Shown piece by piece: positions 48,501 through 57,266 of a stretch of 64,000 bases of DNA; position 1 is the stretch's first letter; each line of letters starts with the position of its first letter. This stretch comes from Phycisphaerae bacterium (GTDB lineage Bacteria > Planctomycetota > Phycisphaerae > UBA1845 > PWPN01): assembly GCA_030372985.1 (NCBI GenBank), contig JAUCQB010000072.1, positions 1 to 64,000 of the forward strand, given 5' to 3'. The translations under genes and the position numbers were made by a program. The notes under the pieces are model-generated. The model saw only the letters and a list, made by a program, of their open reading frames with translations. It made no database searches and had not been told where the DNA came from.

Positions 48501-48780
48501 GGCGGGCAGATTCGGCCCGTTTTTCAGTTGTACCAACTTCCCCCAATGCCGGTGCTCGGTCAATCTTCGCGGTGACGCCAAGAAGCGGGCGGAAATCGAG
48601 ATGCCGCCCCCGCCCAGGCCCAAACCGGTCCTCACGGATATCCCGTGCGAGGAGTGCGGCGAGCCCATGATGATTCGTTCGGGCCGGTCAGGCAAGTTCC
48701 TCGGCTGCAGCACGTACCCCAAGTGCAAGAACACCAGGCCGGTGCCGGCAGACCTGCTGCTCGGCGCCAGGCCTTCGTGA
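45595..48780 (+). CDS. topA: DNA topoisomerase I with six C-terminal zinc ribbons
   Basis: A 1061-residue type IA topoisomerase that relaxes negatively supercoiled DNA. The Toprim domain starts at S-L-V-I-V-E-S-P-A-K-A-K with the D-L-D-R-E-G-E-A-I-A-W-H motif. The catalytic Tyr is Y415 in I-T-Y-M-R-T-D-S-T. The C-terminus carries six C-x2-C zinc-ribbon repeats (starting near 47677, 47818, 47971, 48133, 48472 and 48655); E. coli has three. About 80 extra residues lie between the second conserved block and the V-Q-K-R-R-T segment. The N-terminus has a Lys-rich extension of about 35 residues. ATG 45595 lacks a strong ribosome binding site. Confidence 0.95.
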   Translation: MAAKQKTSPKQVSKPKAKATRGQSRTAASSERRESASSKSLVIVESPAKAKTINKYLGRGFVVKASVGHVRDLPEHGLGVEIERGFAPTYELVPGRRKVVGELKKLAEKAPAVYLATDLDREGEAIAWHLSQALDLDDSKIRRVVFNEITRSAIQEAFDRPRQIDMDKVNAQQARRILDRIVGYELSPLLWKKVAKGLSAGRVQSVAVRLIVEREKEIKAFIPGEYWEIVGCFARDPAEGERLEPMWREFLAGGEKERTQKEMGEWLAAHGAFAAELVALGGRSFRPEGSYNAAASLDEAFVSAVGQAREAAEALGLRIEQQSEAAWPEYAHRGLRKVTLTGRLDRGQVPVFSVADVQKRRTLARPNAPFTTATLQQAASSHLHLSASRTMRLAQELYEGVELAGEDGPVALITYMRTDSTNLSAESVKAARDWITENCDKRYLPEKPNVYASGKRAQEAHEAIRPTDVTRTPDSLKGHVSAPLQKLYELIWRRFVACQMTPAEWDSTTVLIRAKTPPGEAEFKATGRTLAFDGFYKITGVPHLAAEQRLPELAPGQVVGPIEIEPAQRFTSPPPRYTEASLVKRMEAEGIGRPSTYAAIIQTMLDRGYVEEIDRRLFATDKGAIVTDKLVAHFPDVMDVKFTSFMEDELDKIEEAHLDWNQVLHEFYDPFHTDLVRAHEEMEPAKAEPSPYKCDACGGDMVYRWGRTGRFLSCSNYPKCKGAFNIDREGRPIKPQVVATKCDKCGKDMMLRQSRHGSFLGCSGYPECTNTIPCDQTGQPLRLVKETEIEEPCPECGVGTLKVRRKGMKAFLGCDRYPACKAIKPLPEGVRLERKVQPRVEAGVVCERCGRPMLIRKGRRGEFIACSGFPRCRNTKPIEKLDELKAKAGTTTAGRQAADSASPRDASSKPGKRTRGTEQTEAKGSRTAAGGKGSPPPGFAWTRTGKPVVETWPEGPLHCPECGGQLQLKAGRFGPFFSCTNFPQCRCSVNLRGDAKKRAEIEMPPPPRPKPVLTDIPCEECGEPMMIRSGRSGKFLGCSTYPKCKNTRPVPADLLLGARPS

Positions 48781-48785
48781 GAGGG

Positions 48786-49580
48786 TTACCGTTTCGTCTC
48801 GTCAGGTTTCGTACGTTCCGAAGCGGCGAAGTCGCCGAGCGCCTGTTCGAGCTCGCGGATGCGAGCGTTGAGCCGTTTGATCTCCGCAATCAGGCAGGCT
48901 TGCGACCACTGCTCGTAATTGGGGATCTGATCGGCCGCCTGGGGAGTTCGAAATCTTTCTACGATGCGGCGCACGAATCCGAGCCCAAGTGCGGTGGCCG
49001 CCGCGGTCTGAAGCAGCTTCATGATAACGCCGCGAAGGGTGAACGCACGCGATACGCGGGCGACCTGCGCGGCCCGAACCACCCGCAGAGCACGGAGCGG
49101 ACGCAGCAACGGCAAGGCGACGACCACAATGTCGAGCCAGTTCCTGATCGCGTACTTCCAGCGGGACTCCGCGATCATGATCTTGATGATGAATTCCACG
49201 AGAAAAGCAAGCCAGATGATCGCGCCGGTGACGCAGATCGCCATGCGGGCAACCGGATGCGCAGCGTTGAACCGCTCCCCGTACGACCATTCGATCAACA
49301 GGATGGGCAGAACAAGCAGCGCCAGAATCAACATCGGCGCGTGAAAGTAGTGTTCCACCCGAGCCCGATGGGTGTCATCAACGTCCAGCCAGCCATAGAC
49401 AGGTATGAAGACCCTCCGGGCACCGGTGGGACAGGCATAAGGCGGGCGGGGATGACGGCACCACCAGCGCGCCGCAGGGCCGGGGCGGGTATCCGTTGTG
49501 AGACTCTGCGCATGTGCGGACGCCGGAGGCTGATTGTCCTTGGGCGCAGTCACGAGACGTTCAGGCGTCGTATCGGTCAC
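48786..49580 (-). CDS. voltage-sensor-domain protein without a pore, with C-terminal coiled coil
   Basis: A 264-residue protein. Four membrane helices follow the S1-S4 pattern: an L/I-rich S1 (M-L-I-L-A-L-L-V-L-P-I-L-L), S2 containing W-L-A-F-L-V-E-F-I-I-K, S3 N-W-L-D-I-V-V-V-A-L, and S4 with arginines spaced by three (R-A-L-R-V-V-R-A-A-Q-V-A-R). No S5, pore helix or selectivity filter follows; instead there is a C-terminal coiled coil (I-K-R-L-N-A-R-I-R-E-L-E-Q-A-L). The layout recalls Hv1 proton channels, though similarity to ordinary ion-transport domains is equally possible. The start is GTG 49580 with GGAG nine bases upstream. It converges with topA. Confidence 0.7.
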   Translation of the reverse strand: MTDTTPERLVTAPKDNQPPASAHAQSLTTDTRPGPAARWWCRHPRPPYACPTGARRVFIPVYGWLDVDDTHRARVEHYFHAPMLILALLVLPILLIEWSYGERFNAAHPVARMAICVTGAIIWLAFLVEFIIKIMIAESRWKYAIRNWLDIVVVALPLLRPLRALRVVRAAQVARVSRAFTLRGVIMKLLQTAAATALGLGFVRRIVERFRTPQAADQIPNYEQWSQACLIAEIKRLNARIRELEQALGDFAASERTKPDETKR

Positions 49581-49648
49581 CGTTGTCGTCTCCGGTCATG
49601 GCCTACCGCTCAACCGGTCGGAGAGCAGTCGCCCATCTCCGCAGGCGA

Positions 49649-52009
49649 TCAGTCCCCAACAGTGACGAGGCGGCTCACGTAGCGGAGGTTGCCTCGTTCG
49701 TCCTCCACACGGATCGCGATCCGATGCTCACCCGCGTCCAGGTCGTCGACGGTGAAGGTGACGGTCTCACTGGGCGCGTCAAAGATGTTGTCGTCGGCTG
49801 CCAGGGGCGTCCATTTCTCTTCGCTGTCCAGGTTGTAGCTTGCCCCGGCGATCCGAGTGAGCGCGTCGTGACACACGAAGCTGATACGGACTGCTCTGCC
49901 GCCTTTCGGGGTGATGGAATCAACGGTCACGTCAGGAGGCGTGTTGTCCACCAGAATCATGTCGCTGATCCGGGCACCGCTCAGGTCTGTTCCGGGCGGG
50001 TTGGTCTTGCTGTCCTTGGCAACCACGCGAACCTCATACTTGCCGTCGGGGACGGTTCGAGTATCCCAGATGTACAAGGACTCGGAGAGTTCCTTGGCGA
50101 TGCGAATCCAGCGACGGGCGTTCAGTTCACGGTAGAACACCTCGAAGATCAGCGGATCGTTATTGGGATCGTTAGCGCTCCACTTCACGACCCAGTTGTA
50201 CTTCGGAGCACTCACCTCTTCGCCGCCGCTGAAACCGGAGAGGCCGGCCGCCATCTTCACCTTGGGCGAAGCAGTCGGCTTCTTGGCCTCGTCGAGGGCG
50301 GCGAGGACCTCAACACTGGTCACCAGCGGGGCGTGGTTGGGCTGGATGCGAACGATCTCCAGTGACCGCAGGATTGGGGTCGCATCCGGCACGGTGGTCT
50401 CGAAGGAGAGGCGATACTGAAGGAATCGCGCACTGGCCGAGGAGATGGATTGAGGATAGGTGGCGTCCATCTCGGACGACCACTCTTCCCATGCCTCGGA
50501 TTCCTCGTCCTCCACGTTGCTGCTGCGCGTGGCGATGGTCAGCTTGGTGCCGGTCGGAACGGTGGCATTCCAGCGGACGCGGCCCCAGGTGCTCAGTTGC
50601 TCCGCATCAAGCACTTTGCTCGTGAGTGTTCCCTTGGCGGCATAACGGTCTGAGAGTTCGACCACGGTGGCAGCGTTGGCCGTGCCGATCAGCAGGCGAT
50701 TGTCCGGGAGACGCAGCAGACAGGTTGCCTGGGCCGCCTCCAGCTTGGCCAACATGAGGGTGCGGTCAAGATTCGGTGTCAGGGCGTAGATTCGACCTTC
50801 GTTGCCGGTTGCGGCGTAGATGGTTCCGTTGGATTCGGCCATCCCGAGGATCATGACCGGCTCACGAAAGATCTCGGTCACAAAGCCGTCCTTGTCGATC
50901 CGGTAGATGGCGTTCCCGCCGGTCTTGGTGCCCGGAGGTCCACCGGCGGCCGGACGCCCCAATCGAGACAGCAAGCTCGCTTGTTGTGTCGCCGGGCTGG
51001 TGGCGGAGCTGCCATCTCCCGCCGCGTCTTCATCGTCGTCCGGCGTGCCGGCCGGGTGGCCGGGCCGCGAAGCCGGCGCGGTGCTCGACCCTTTGGCCGG
51101 CTGCGAGTCTGCTTGAGGCTTGGAGGCCTTGAAGAGTGAGAGAAGACCGCCGCCGGCCCGGCTTTCGGCTTTCTGAGTCTCAGGCTTGCCGCCGGGTTTG
51201 TCGGCGACGGCCCGGCCCGGCCGAGCGCCTTCGGCATCGGCGGTCGAGGCGTAGAGGTTGCCCTGAGCGTCGAACACGATGGCGCTGATCTCGGGCTCTT
51301 TGGCATCGTAAACGACGAAGACCTGCCCGTCGGTTGGATGGACTCGGTATACCAGGCCGTCCTCGTCCGTTCCGGCGTAGATGAACCCATCCGGCGCAAA
51401 CGCCATGCAGATCACATTCTTCGGCTTCAGGTCGCACAGCACCCGGCTCTTCGAGCCGTCCGGCTCGATCCTGAAGATCTGGCCCTTGTTTCCCGTGGCC
51501 GCGTACACCTCTCCTTCCACGCCGCGAGCCATAGCCCAGATATAGGTTGCCTTGGGGGGCTCGTGAAAGACGCGAATCCTGCCGTTGCCGTCAATGAGGC
51601 AAATCCTGGCTTGCGGGCCGCCTCCCGTGCCGGCCAGCAGGTTACCGTCCTTGGTGAACAGCAGGGAGAGCACCGTGCCGCCGTCCGGCAGGGTCGCGAA
51701 TTCCGTCACCTTGTCGCCGTCGACGCGATAGATGATGCCCTTGGGGCCGGTTCCAAGGTAGATCTTGCCATCCCCCGCTCTGGCCATGGCATTGACGATC
51801 TGGCCCTCTTCCTTCAGTTGGTGAAGGACCTGGGTCTGCCGGCCGAGAGTCACTTCACCGAGGGACGAGACGACGGTGCTGTCCAGCTTGCCCTCGTTGA
51901 AGTCCTTCGGTTGTTCGTGCATCCAGGTGGCAGGACGAACGCCAAACGTCGGGCAGGCGGCCGTCAGGCTGATGATCGCACACAGAATGGTCGGACGTGA
52001 TCGCTGCAT
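49649..52009 (-). CDS. secreted beta-propeller protein
   Basis: A 786-residue exported protein. A signal peptide is followed by about two propeller-like repeat sets with G-x-I-Y-x-G-T-G or similar blades (I-Y-L-G-T-G, L-L-A-G-T-G, V-Y-A-A-T-G, I-Y-A-G-T). A proline/serine/threonine-rich linker of about 70 residues lies in the middle (around 51000-51130). The C-terminus has a fibronectin-like or carbohydrate-binding-like beta domain. No catalytic motif is seen. It is 76 bases downstream of the S55-like peptidase gene on the same strand; the two are probably co-transcribed and may function together. Confidence 0.72.
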   Translation of the reverse strand: MQRSRPTILCAIISLTAACPTFGVRPATWMHEQPKDFNEGKLDSTVVSSLGEVTLGRQTQVLHQLKEEGQIVNAMARAGDGKIYLGTGPKGIIYRVDGDKVTEFATLPDGGTVLSLLFTKDGNLLAGTGGGPQARICLIDGNGRIRVFHEPPKATYIWAMARGVEGEVYAATGNKGQIFRIEPDGSKSRVLCDLKPKNVICMAFAPDGFIYAGTDEDGLVYRVHPTDGQVFVVYDAKEPEISAIVFDAQGNLYASTADAEGARPGRAVADKPGGKPETQKAESRAGGGLLSLFKASKPQADSQPAKGSSTAPASRPGHPAGTPDDDEDAAGDGSSATSPATQQASLLSRLGRPAAGGPPGTKTGGNAIYRIDKDGFVTEIFREPVMILGMAESNGTIYAATGNEGRIYALTPNLDRTLMLAKLEAAQATCLLRLPDNRLLIGTANAATVVELSDRYAAKGTLTSKVLDAEQLSTWGRVRWNATVPTGTKLTIATRSSNVEDEESEAWEEWSSEMDATYPQSISSASARFLQYRLSFETTVPDATPILRSLEIVRIQPNHAPLVTSVEVLAALDEAKKPTASPKVKMAAGLSGFSGGEEVSAPKYNWVVKWSANDPNNDPLIFEVFYRELNARRWIRIAKELSESLYIWDTRTVPDGKYEVRVVAKDSKTNPPGTDLSGARISDMILVDNTPPDVTVDSITPKGGRAVRISFVCHDALTRIAGASYNLDSEEKWTPLAADDNIFDAPSETVTFTVDDLDAGEHRIAIRVEDERGNLRYVSRLVTVGD

Positions 52010-52085
52010 GTTCCACACTTTCTTGAATAAGATGCTGCGGCTCGAGCTAGCTTTCCTTCACCATGGCAGGTGGCTGCCGGCAATA

Positions 52086-54032
52086 CTAGGGGTCGGGGTG
52101 CCTTCTCACCCGGATCGGCAGAGCGTGTCTGCCGACGACGACAAAATCGGTCCGGTGCTCCGCCACCAGGGCCTCAGTGTAGGGGCTCAGGTCGGAGGCA
52201 AGCTTCGTGTCTGACAGAATCTTGCGGCGAGATGCCGGCAAATCGGGCATTTCCAGCCGCTTGCAGGCGATGCCGCCCTGCTTGAGATTCAGCCTCATGT
52301 ATAGAACGTCGCCGCCGAACCGGCCTATCAGGTTGAACGCCGCCAAGGCCTCCGACAGCGTCTCAGCCCTGAAGAGATGAGGTTTCTCCGACTTGAGGGA
52401 TGCCAGGTGGCCCGAGCCCGAGCAGAGCACCAGTTCGTAATCACCGTCGGGAATGTCGTCCGGCAGTTTGAGCGAATACGATTCGTAGGTATAGAGGGGT
52501 TCTTTTCGGTAATGGCTCCAGCGCACGGTCGCCGTGACGGTCTCGCCGGGCCTGTAAACGGTTTTGGGCAACGATGCATGGTAGATCGTGGCCCGGCGGG
52601 CCTTGTCTTCAATGGTGATCTCGGCGCGGACTTTCCGAACGCGGGCTTTCTGAACCAGCGGCGGGTTGAGCAGCGTCTCAACCGGATACATCAGGTCGAC
52701 GGCCGCCTCGCGAACGCCGCTTTGCGAGCTGACGTTGGAGGACGTGTAGGTGCCGAGATCGCCGAAATCGACCTCGACGGTGTGGCGTACGGTGTGGTCG
52801 ATGGGCAAGTCGTGATGCGTGTAAATGCTTTCCATGAGGCACGCGGTGAGGAAAGCCCCCGTGGATTCGTTCTCGTGGACGACCTTGTACTGAAAGGCTT
52901 GCCGCCCTCGCAGATCGTTGACCACCACCTCCATCGGAACCAGGGTGGGCAATCTGCCCACGGTGCCGAATACGGCGGTGGCCTCATCTCCCCACAAGGT
53001 CCCGACGACTTCAAGTGTGCCTCCCAGCTTGTTCGATCGCATGACAGAGGGGATGACGGTATGAATGAAACCAGTGGCCAGGGGGTATTCGACGGGACCC
53101 GCGCCCATGAGCTGGTGGCCGAAGCCGAGTACCCGGTCGCCGATCACGGCCGTGCAGGTGCCCACGGCATCGATGAAAATGTCTCCGCTGACCAGCGCGA
53201 CACAGAGGGAGGAGCCGGGTTCCAGCTGAACCTTCCCGGCGACGGCATCTTTCTTGGCGCTTGGGACTCCACCGGCGGCCAGCGGGGTCAGACCATGCCG
53301 CTTGAACCAGTTGCCGAGAAACGCCATGGACTCCTGGCTGAGCGATGACATCATGAGGGGAATCTCGAGGGGGCGGAGCCCTTCGGAGGTCACGGGAGGC
53401 ACGGTTCCGGCAGGCGGGGGAGATTCAGAAGGGCTGTTGAGAATACTAAGTCGGCAATTGGCGGGAATCGGTTCGCCGGCAGATCTCCGAAGCCAGTCCT
53501 CCAATGGAATGCCGCCGCCGCGGGGCGCGCCTGAAGCCTGCGAGGCGGGCTGGCTGTCTCCGGACGGCCGGCTGTCCGGTTTCGGCTTCCGCACGTTCGC
53601 GACGTCGAGCATCTGGGCGATCGGCTGAACGCCGCAGATCGGGTCCTTGTTGAACGTCCATCCGTAGGCAATCGCGCCAATTAGTCGCTCGCGGCCCTGC
53701 TCGTCGCGAATGTAGCAGGGCGAACCGCTCATGCCGCCAATGATACCGCTGTATTCGAGGTTAAGCCCGGAACACCTGATGAGGATGATGTCCTGCTTCG
53801 CGTAGAACGCGTTGTGCATCACCGAGAGGACCTCCACGTTGAAGGTCTCGATGGTGGTGCCCGACATCACCGTTTTGCCGTAGCCCTTCATGCCGGGCTT
53901 CAGCTCGTCGGTCGTCATGTAGACTGATCGATCGACTTCGGCCAGGACAGGTCCCGCAAGGATCGAGACGACCAGGATGGTCACCGCTACAAGCCGATTC
54001 TTCCCGCCTATGGGGCTGTGTAACACATGCAT
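52086..54032 (-). CDS. SpoIVB (S55)-like exported peptidase
   Basis: A 648-residue protein from ATG 54032, which has GGAG about seven bases upstream and starts a signal peptide. The segment G-G-M-S-G-S-P at 99-105 matches the catalytic-serine motif of SpoIVB peptidases (Ser102 by analogy with G-D-S-G-G), followed by I-G-A-I-A-Y-G-W. A candidate catalytic His in G-F-G-H-Q-L comes after the serine motif, whereas in SpoIVB the G-H-G motif comes first. The organism shows no sporulation genes here, so the name reflects fold only. The long C-terminus (about 400-640) resembles beta-sandwich modules. The beta-propeller gene follows. Confidence 0.7.
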   Translation of the reverse strand: MHVLHSPIGGKNRLVAVTILVVSILAGPVLAEVDRSVYMTTDELKPGMKGYGKTVMSGTTIETFNVEVLSVMHNAFYAKQDIILIRCSGLNLEYSGIIGGMSGSPCYIRDEQGRERLIGAIAYGWTFNKDPICGVQPIAQMLDVANVRKPKPDSRPSGDSQPASQASGAPRGGGIPLEDWLRRSAGEPIPANCRLSILNSPSESPPPAGTVPPVTSEGLRPLEIPLMMSSLSQESMAFLGNWFKRHGLTPLAAGGVPSAKKDAVAGKVQLEPGSSLCVALVSGDIFIDAVGTCTAVIGDRVLGFGHQLMGAGPVEYPLATGFIHTVIPSVMRSNKLGGTLEVVGTLWGDEATAVFGTVGRLPTLVPMEVVVNDLRGRQAFQYKVVHENESTGAFLTACLMESIYTHHDLPIDHTVRHTVEVDFGDLGTYTSSNVSSQSGVREAAVDLMYPVETLLNPPLVQKARVRKVRAEITIEDKARRATIYHASLPKTVYRPGETVTATVRWSHYRKEPLYTYESYSLKLPDDIPDGDYELVLCSGSGHLASLKSEKPHLFRAETLSEALAAFNLIGRFGGDVLYMRLNLKQGGIACKRLEMPDLPASRRKILSDTKLASDLSPYTEALVAEHRTDFVVVGRHALPIRVRRHPDP

Positions 54033-54417
54033 CCGGCGTCTCCACGCAAGCAAGTTGAAAGCACGCAATTTATACATCCGTCGATCGGGCCGCAATGGAC
54101 CGGCGAAGCGCCAGCGACCATGCCGGTGAAGATGCCCCGGACATCCCTTGTGGGGCGATCCTGACGAACAAGCGTCATTGCATCGACTTGACCAGAACGC
54201 CTGGCGGTTGTCCGACTCGGTCCAAATGCTTATACAGATTGAACTTAACAAGGTCGCACAGGTTTTTCCAGTTCCAATAGCTTACTCAATTTGACGCTGA
54301 TCGGTGCCGAAGATACGATTGGTAGAATAGTTGAGTGCTTGTGGCCTGTCGCGAAGCCCACCCGGCGTGACCGTGCGGATTTCGCCACAAGCCTGGCATT
54401 CGGTCAGGTTGGAATCC
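54033..54417. other. intergenic region between the S55-like peptidase and rnc
   Basis: 385 bases between divergent genes. It contains the plus-strand promoter at 54291-54319; no further gene was recognised. AT content is higher at 54220-54330 than in the flanking genes, as expected for promoter DNA. Confidence 0.5.
54291..54319 (+). promoter_or_regulatory. promoter for rnc
   Basis: TTGACG (54291-54296) and TACGAT (54314-54319) are 17 bases apart. Transcription would begin near 54326, about 90 bases before the GTG start of rnc. A TAGAAT at 54323 could be an alternative -10. Confidence 0.45.
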
Positions 54418-55146
54418 GTGAGCGACTCTGAAGCCCTGCGCTCCTTGCAGGAAGCCATTGGCTATACCTTTCGGGATCAGAAGTTGCTGGTCTCTTCGCT
54501 GACCCATGCCTCAATTGCCAATACGCGGGTCAACAGTAATGAGCGACTCGAATTCCTGGGCGATGCCATTCTGGGCATGGCAGTCTGCGGTTACCTCTAT
54601 AGACGGTTCCCCGACTACCTCGAAGGCGAGATGACCAAGGTCAAGTCGGCGGTAGTGTCCCGTCGGACGTGCGCGCAGATCGCCCGAGAACTGGGCCTGA
54701 CGAAATGCCTTTACATGGGCAAGGGGATGACCAGCAGGGGGCAACTGCCCAGCTCGGTGGCTGCGGCGGTGTACGAGGCCTTGATCGCGGCCGTGTACAT
54801 TGACAGCGGCAGTCTCGACCGCGCTTGCGAATTCGTCCTTGCGACGATTGAGAAGCAGCTTTTGCGAGCGACCGCGTCGGAGCATCAGCGGAATTTCAAA
54901 TCGCAGCTTCAGCAACATGCCCAGCAAATCCTGGGGGCGACGCCGAATTACGAGCTGCTCGACGAGAAGGGTCCCGATCACAGCAAGTGCTTCGAGGTGG
55001 GCGTGGTGATCAAGGGGCGGCGTTACAGCAGTGCATGGGGTCCTTCCAAGAAAGAGGCCGAGCAGAAGGCCGCCTATCTGGCCCTGCGCGAACTCGATGC
55101 CGTGGAGTTCATGCCCGAGTTTGAGCCAGAGGGTTCCGAGCACTGA
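54418..55146 (+). CDS. rnc: ribonuclease III
   Basis: A 242-residue RNase III. The signature N-E-R-L-E-F-L-G-D-A-I-L holds the metal-binding Glu and Asp residues, and the C-terminal double-stranded RNA-binding domain begins near N-F-K-S-Q-L-Q-Q and ends with the S-K-K-E-A-E-Q-K-A-A helix. It processes rRNA precursors and cleaves structured RNAs. The start is taken as GTG 54418, just before homology; the longer frame upstream has no similarity. Confidence 0.95.
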   Translation: MSDSEALRSLQEAIGYTFRDQKLLVSSLTHASIANTRVNSNERLEFLGDAILGMAVCGYLYRRFPDYLEGEMTKVKSAVVSRRTCAQIARELGLTKCLYMGKGMTSRGQLPSSVAAAVYEALIAAVYIDSGSLDRACEFVLATIEKQLLRATASEHQRNFKSQLQQHAQQILGATPNYELLDEKGPDHSKCFEVGVVIKGRRYSSAWGPSKKEAEQKAAYLALRELDAVEFMPEFEPEGSEH

Positions 55147-55177
55147 TGTGTGGGGGCCGGTGCGGCGCGGGAGGCGT

Positions 55178-56032
55178 CTACTTTTCCGCCGCGATCTTGT
55201 CCGGATGGTCCTTGCTCAGGCGGAAATCCCGATCGGTCAGTTGCACATCTGTTCGGATGTCCACATAGCGATAGCGTGCACCCAGGTCGCCGTTTTTGAG
55301 CCAGAGGTCCGTTCCGGCCGGAAGCAGCGTTTCGGCATCGATGTAGAAATCCTGGCGGGTGTACGCGTAGCCGGGCGTCGGCGGGCGCTCGATCCGCAGA
55401 TGGTGTGAAGGCCGGGCGGCCGGGTCGAGGTCGACCAGGCCTGCGTAGCGGATGGTCATTACCTTCGCTAACGCCGGATCCTCAAACGGCAAGAGGGTCC
55501 TTCGGGCAACACGGGCGAGGCCGAAGTCAGTGATTGAGTTTCGAGCCTTGCCGATTTTGGCCGGCAGGGCGGGATCGATGACACGGACTTGCGGCGGAAA
55601 CGGAAAAACGCCCTTTCGTTCACGAATGACCAGCTTGTTGTCGTTCTGCCCTTCCGCGTAGACCGATTCGAAGTAGTCGGCATCAGGGGCATTCCAGACG
55701 AATTTCACGCTGAAGGGCGTTTTGCGGAAGAGTGCGTCGATCTGCTCCATCGGCGCAAGGGTCTGAACCAGCGCGCCGACCCGCTCCTGGCGATAGAAGG
55801 TGAGACGGTACTGCTCGAGCGCATCGCATTCCTGGTAGATGCGGCGCAGGTAAGCGACGGGATCGGCATGGATCCGTTCGCCTTCGGCGGCGTAGCGCGT
55901 GGTGGGCTGCTGCGTGGATTGGACCTTCTCCGCCACGACGGTCGCGCATCCGCCGGTGCCGGCGAGACCGCCGAACAGGCAGACCACAACCGCCGTCAGG
56001 CCGGTTTTTCGGAAGGCATGAGATTCGCACAC
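55178..56032 (-). CDS. DUF1571 lipoprotein
   Basis: A 284-residue exported protein. A signal peptide ends in a lipobox (A-G-T-G-G-C). The body matches DUF1571, with Y-R-L-T-F-Y-R-Q-E-R-V, K-F-V-W-N and the tail segment with Y-R-Y-V-D-I. Such proteins are typical of planctomycetes; a LolA-like lipoprotein-carrier fold has been suggested for relatives, but the role is unknown. GTG 56032 has AGGAGG 12 bases upstream and begins the signal; ATG 56107 would add a basic extension. It converges with rnc. Confidence 0.75.
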   Translation of the reverse strand: MCESHAFRKTGLTAVVVCLFGGLAGTGGCATVVAEKVQSTQQPTTRYAAEGERIHADPVAYLRRIYQECDALEQYRLTFYRQERVGALVQTLAPMEQIDALFRKTPFSVKFVWNAPDADYFESVYAEGQNDNKLVIRERKGVFPFPPQVRVIDPALPAKIGKARNSITDFGLARVARRTLLPFEDPALAKVMTIRYAGLVDLDPAARPSHHLRIERPPTPGYAYTRQDFYIDAETLLPAGTDLWLKNGDLGARYRYVDIRTDVQLTDRDFRLSKDHPDKIAAEK

Positions 56033-56158
56033 GGTTGACGACAACCTCCTGTTTCGTTCCGGCTGATTATATCGTCCGAAAGCACGAAAAAGCTGTCCCC
56101 GACGCATGCCGGCGGGACGGGGGGCTCGGAAACGGTGTTTTCGGGGGTTCCGGCGGGG

Positions 56159-57181
56159 TCACAATTCTCTCCCCACGGCCTCGGCCACGGCACGGGTCTC
56201 CTTCATCGTTTGGGCGAACGCATCCGGCGAAAGCGATTGTGCTCCGTCGGTGAGGGCGTGCTCGGGGTCCTGGTGTACCTCGATCATCAGACCATCGGCC
56301 CCGGCGGCCACTGCCGCCCGGCACATGGACGGGACCATGTAAGCCCGGCCGGTGCCATGAGCGGGGTCGACGATGATCGGCAGGTGCGATTCGCGTTTGA
56401 CCGCCGGGACGATCGCCAGCGCCAGCGTGTTCCGCACGTACTCCTCGTGGGTGCGGATGCCGCGTTCGCAGAGGATCACGTTCGGGTTTCCCGCCTGGAT
56501 GATGTACTCGGCCGCCAGCATGAACTCGTTGAACGTCGAGCTCCAGCCCCGCTTGAGCAGCACCGGCTTGTTCGTCCGTCCGACGGCCACCAGCAGGTTG
56601 AAGTTGTGCATGTTGCGCGTGCCGATCTGCAAGACGTCGGCATAGCGAGCGACGAGCAGAACCTGGTCGACGCTCATGACCTCGGTGACGATGGCCAGGC
56701 CGGTCTGCTCGCGGGCCTCGGCCAGAATCTCCAGGCCCTTCTCGCCGAGCCCCTGAAACTCGTACGGGTTGGTTCGAGGCTTGAAGGCCCCGCCGCGCAG
56801 CACCGTGCCGCCGTGCTCCTTGATGGCATGGGCAAGCTCCAGGACCTGTGAGCGATCCTCGACGCTGCAGGGCCCGGCCATGACGCAGAGTCTCTTGCCG
56901 CCGCAGGTGGCTCCCATGCTCCCACCCAGCGGAATCACGCTCGGCTCGGGGTGCGTCTGCCGGCTGGCGATCTTGTACGGGGCCAGAATCGGCACCACCC
57001 GGTCCACGCCGGGGCAACTCTCCAGGACGCTGCGGTCCTTGAAACGATCATCGCCGATGACCGCGACGACCGTGCGTTCGGTTCCGACGATGACATGGTC
57101 CTTGAGCTTCATCTCGCGAACCAGCTTGACGACATGGCTGACCTGTTGCTTGGTACAGCCCTCCTGCATAACAACGATCAT
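56159..57181 (-). CDS. aroF: 3-deoxy-7-phosphoheptulonate synthase (DAHP synthase, type I-beta)
   Basis: A 340-residue enzyme joining phosphoenolpyruvate and erythrose 4-phosphate, the first step of aromatic amino acid synthesis. The N-terminal 70 residues (M-I-V-V-M-Q-E-G-C) form the ferredoxin-like regulatory domain of the Thermotoga/Bacillus class. The barrel shows [16 protein letters not shown] and K-R-G, and ends with the I-V-D-P-A-H-G-T-G metal site. The start has GGAG eight bases upstream. It is the last gene after serS on the minus strand, separated by a small ORF. A GGGCG/CGCCC hairpin (57208-57220) stands just before its start. Confidence 0.95.
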   Translation of the reverse strand: MIVVMQEGCTKQQVSHVVKLVREMKLKDHVIVGTERTVVAVIGDDRFKDRSVLESCPGVDRVVPILAPYKIASRQTHPEPSVIPLGGSMGATCGGKRLCVMAGPCSVEDRSQVLELAHAIKEHGGTVLRGGAFKPRTNPYEFQGLGEKGLEILAEAREQTGLAIVTEVMSVDQVLLVARYADVLQIGTRNMHNFNLLVAVGRTNKPVLLKRGWSSTFNEFMLAAEYIIQAGNPNVILCERGIRTHEEYVRNTLALAIVPAVKRESHLPIIVDPAHGTGRAYMVPSMCRAAVAAGADGLMIEVHQDPEHALTDGAQSLSPDAFAQTMKETRAVAEAVGREL

Positions 57182-57266
57182 AAGGTTGTCTCCGTTTCGT
57201 ACTGAGCGGGCGCATCGCCCGAGATAGTCTTCTCTTGTCAACCCCGACCAGGTCGCCGCCGGTCGA

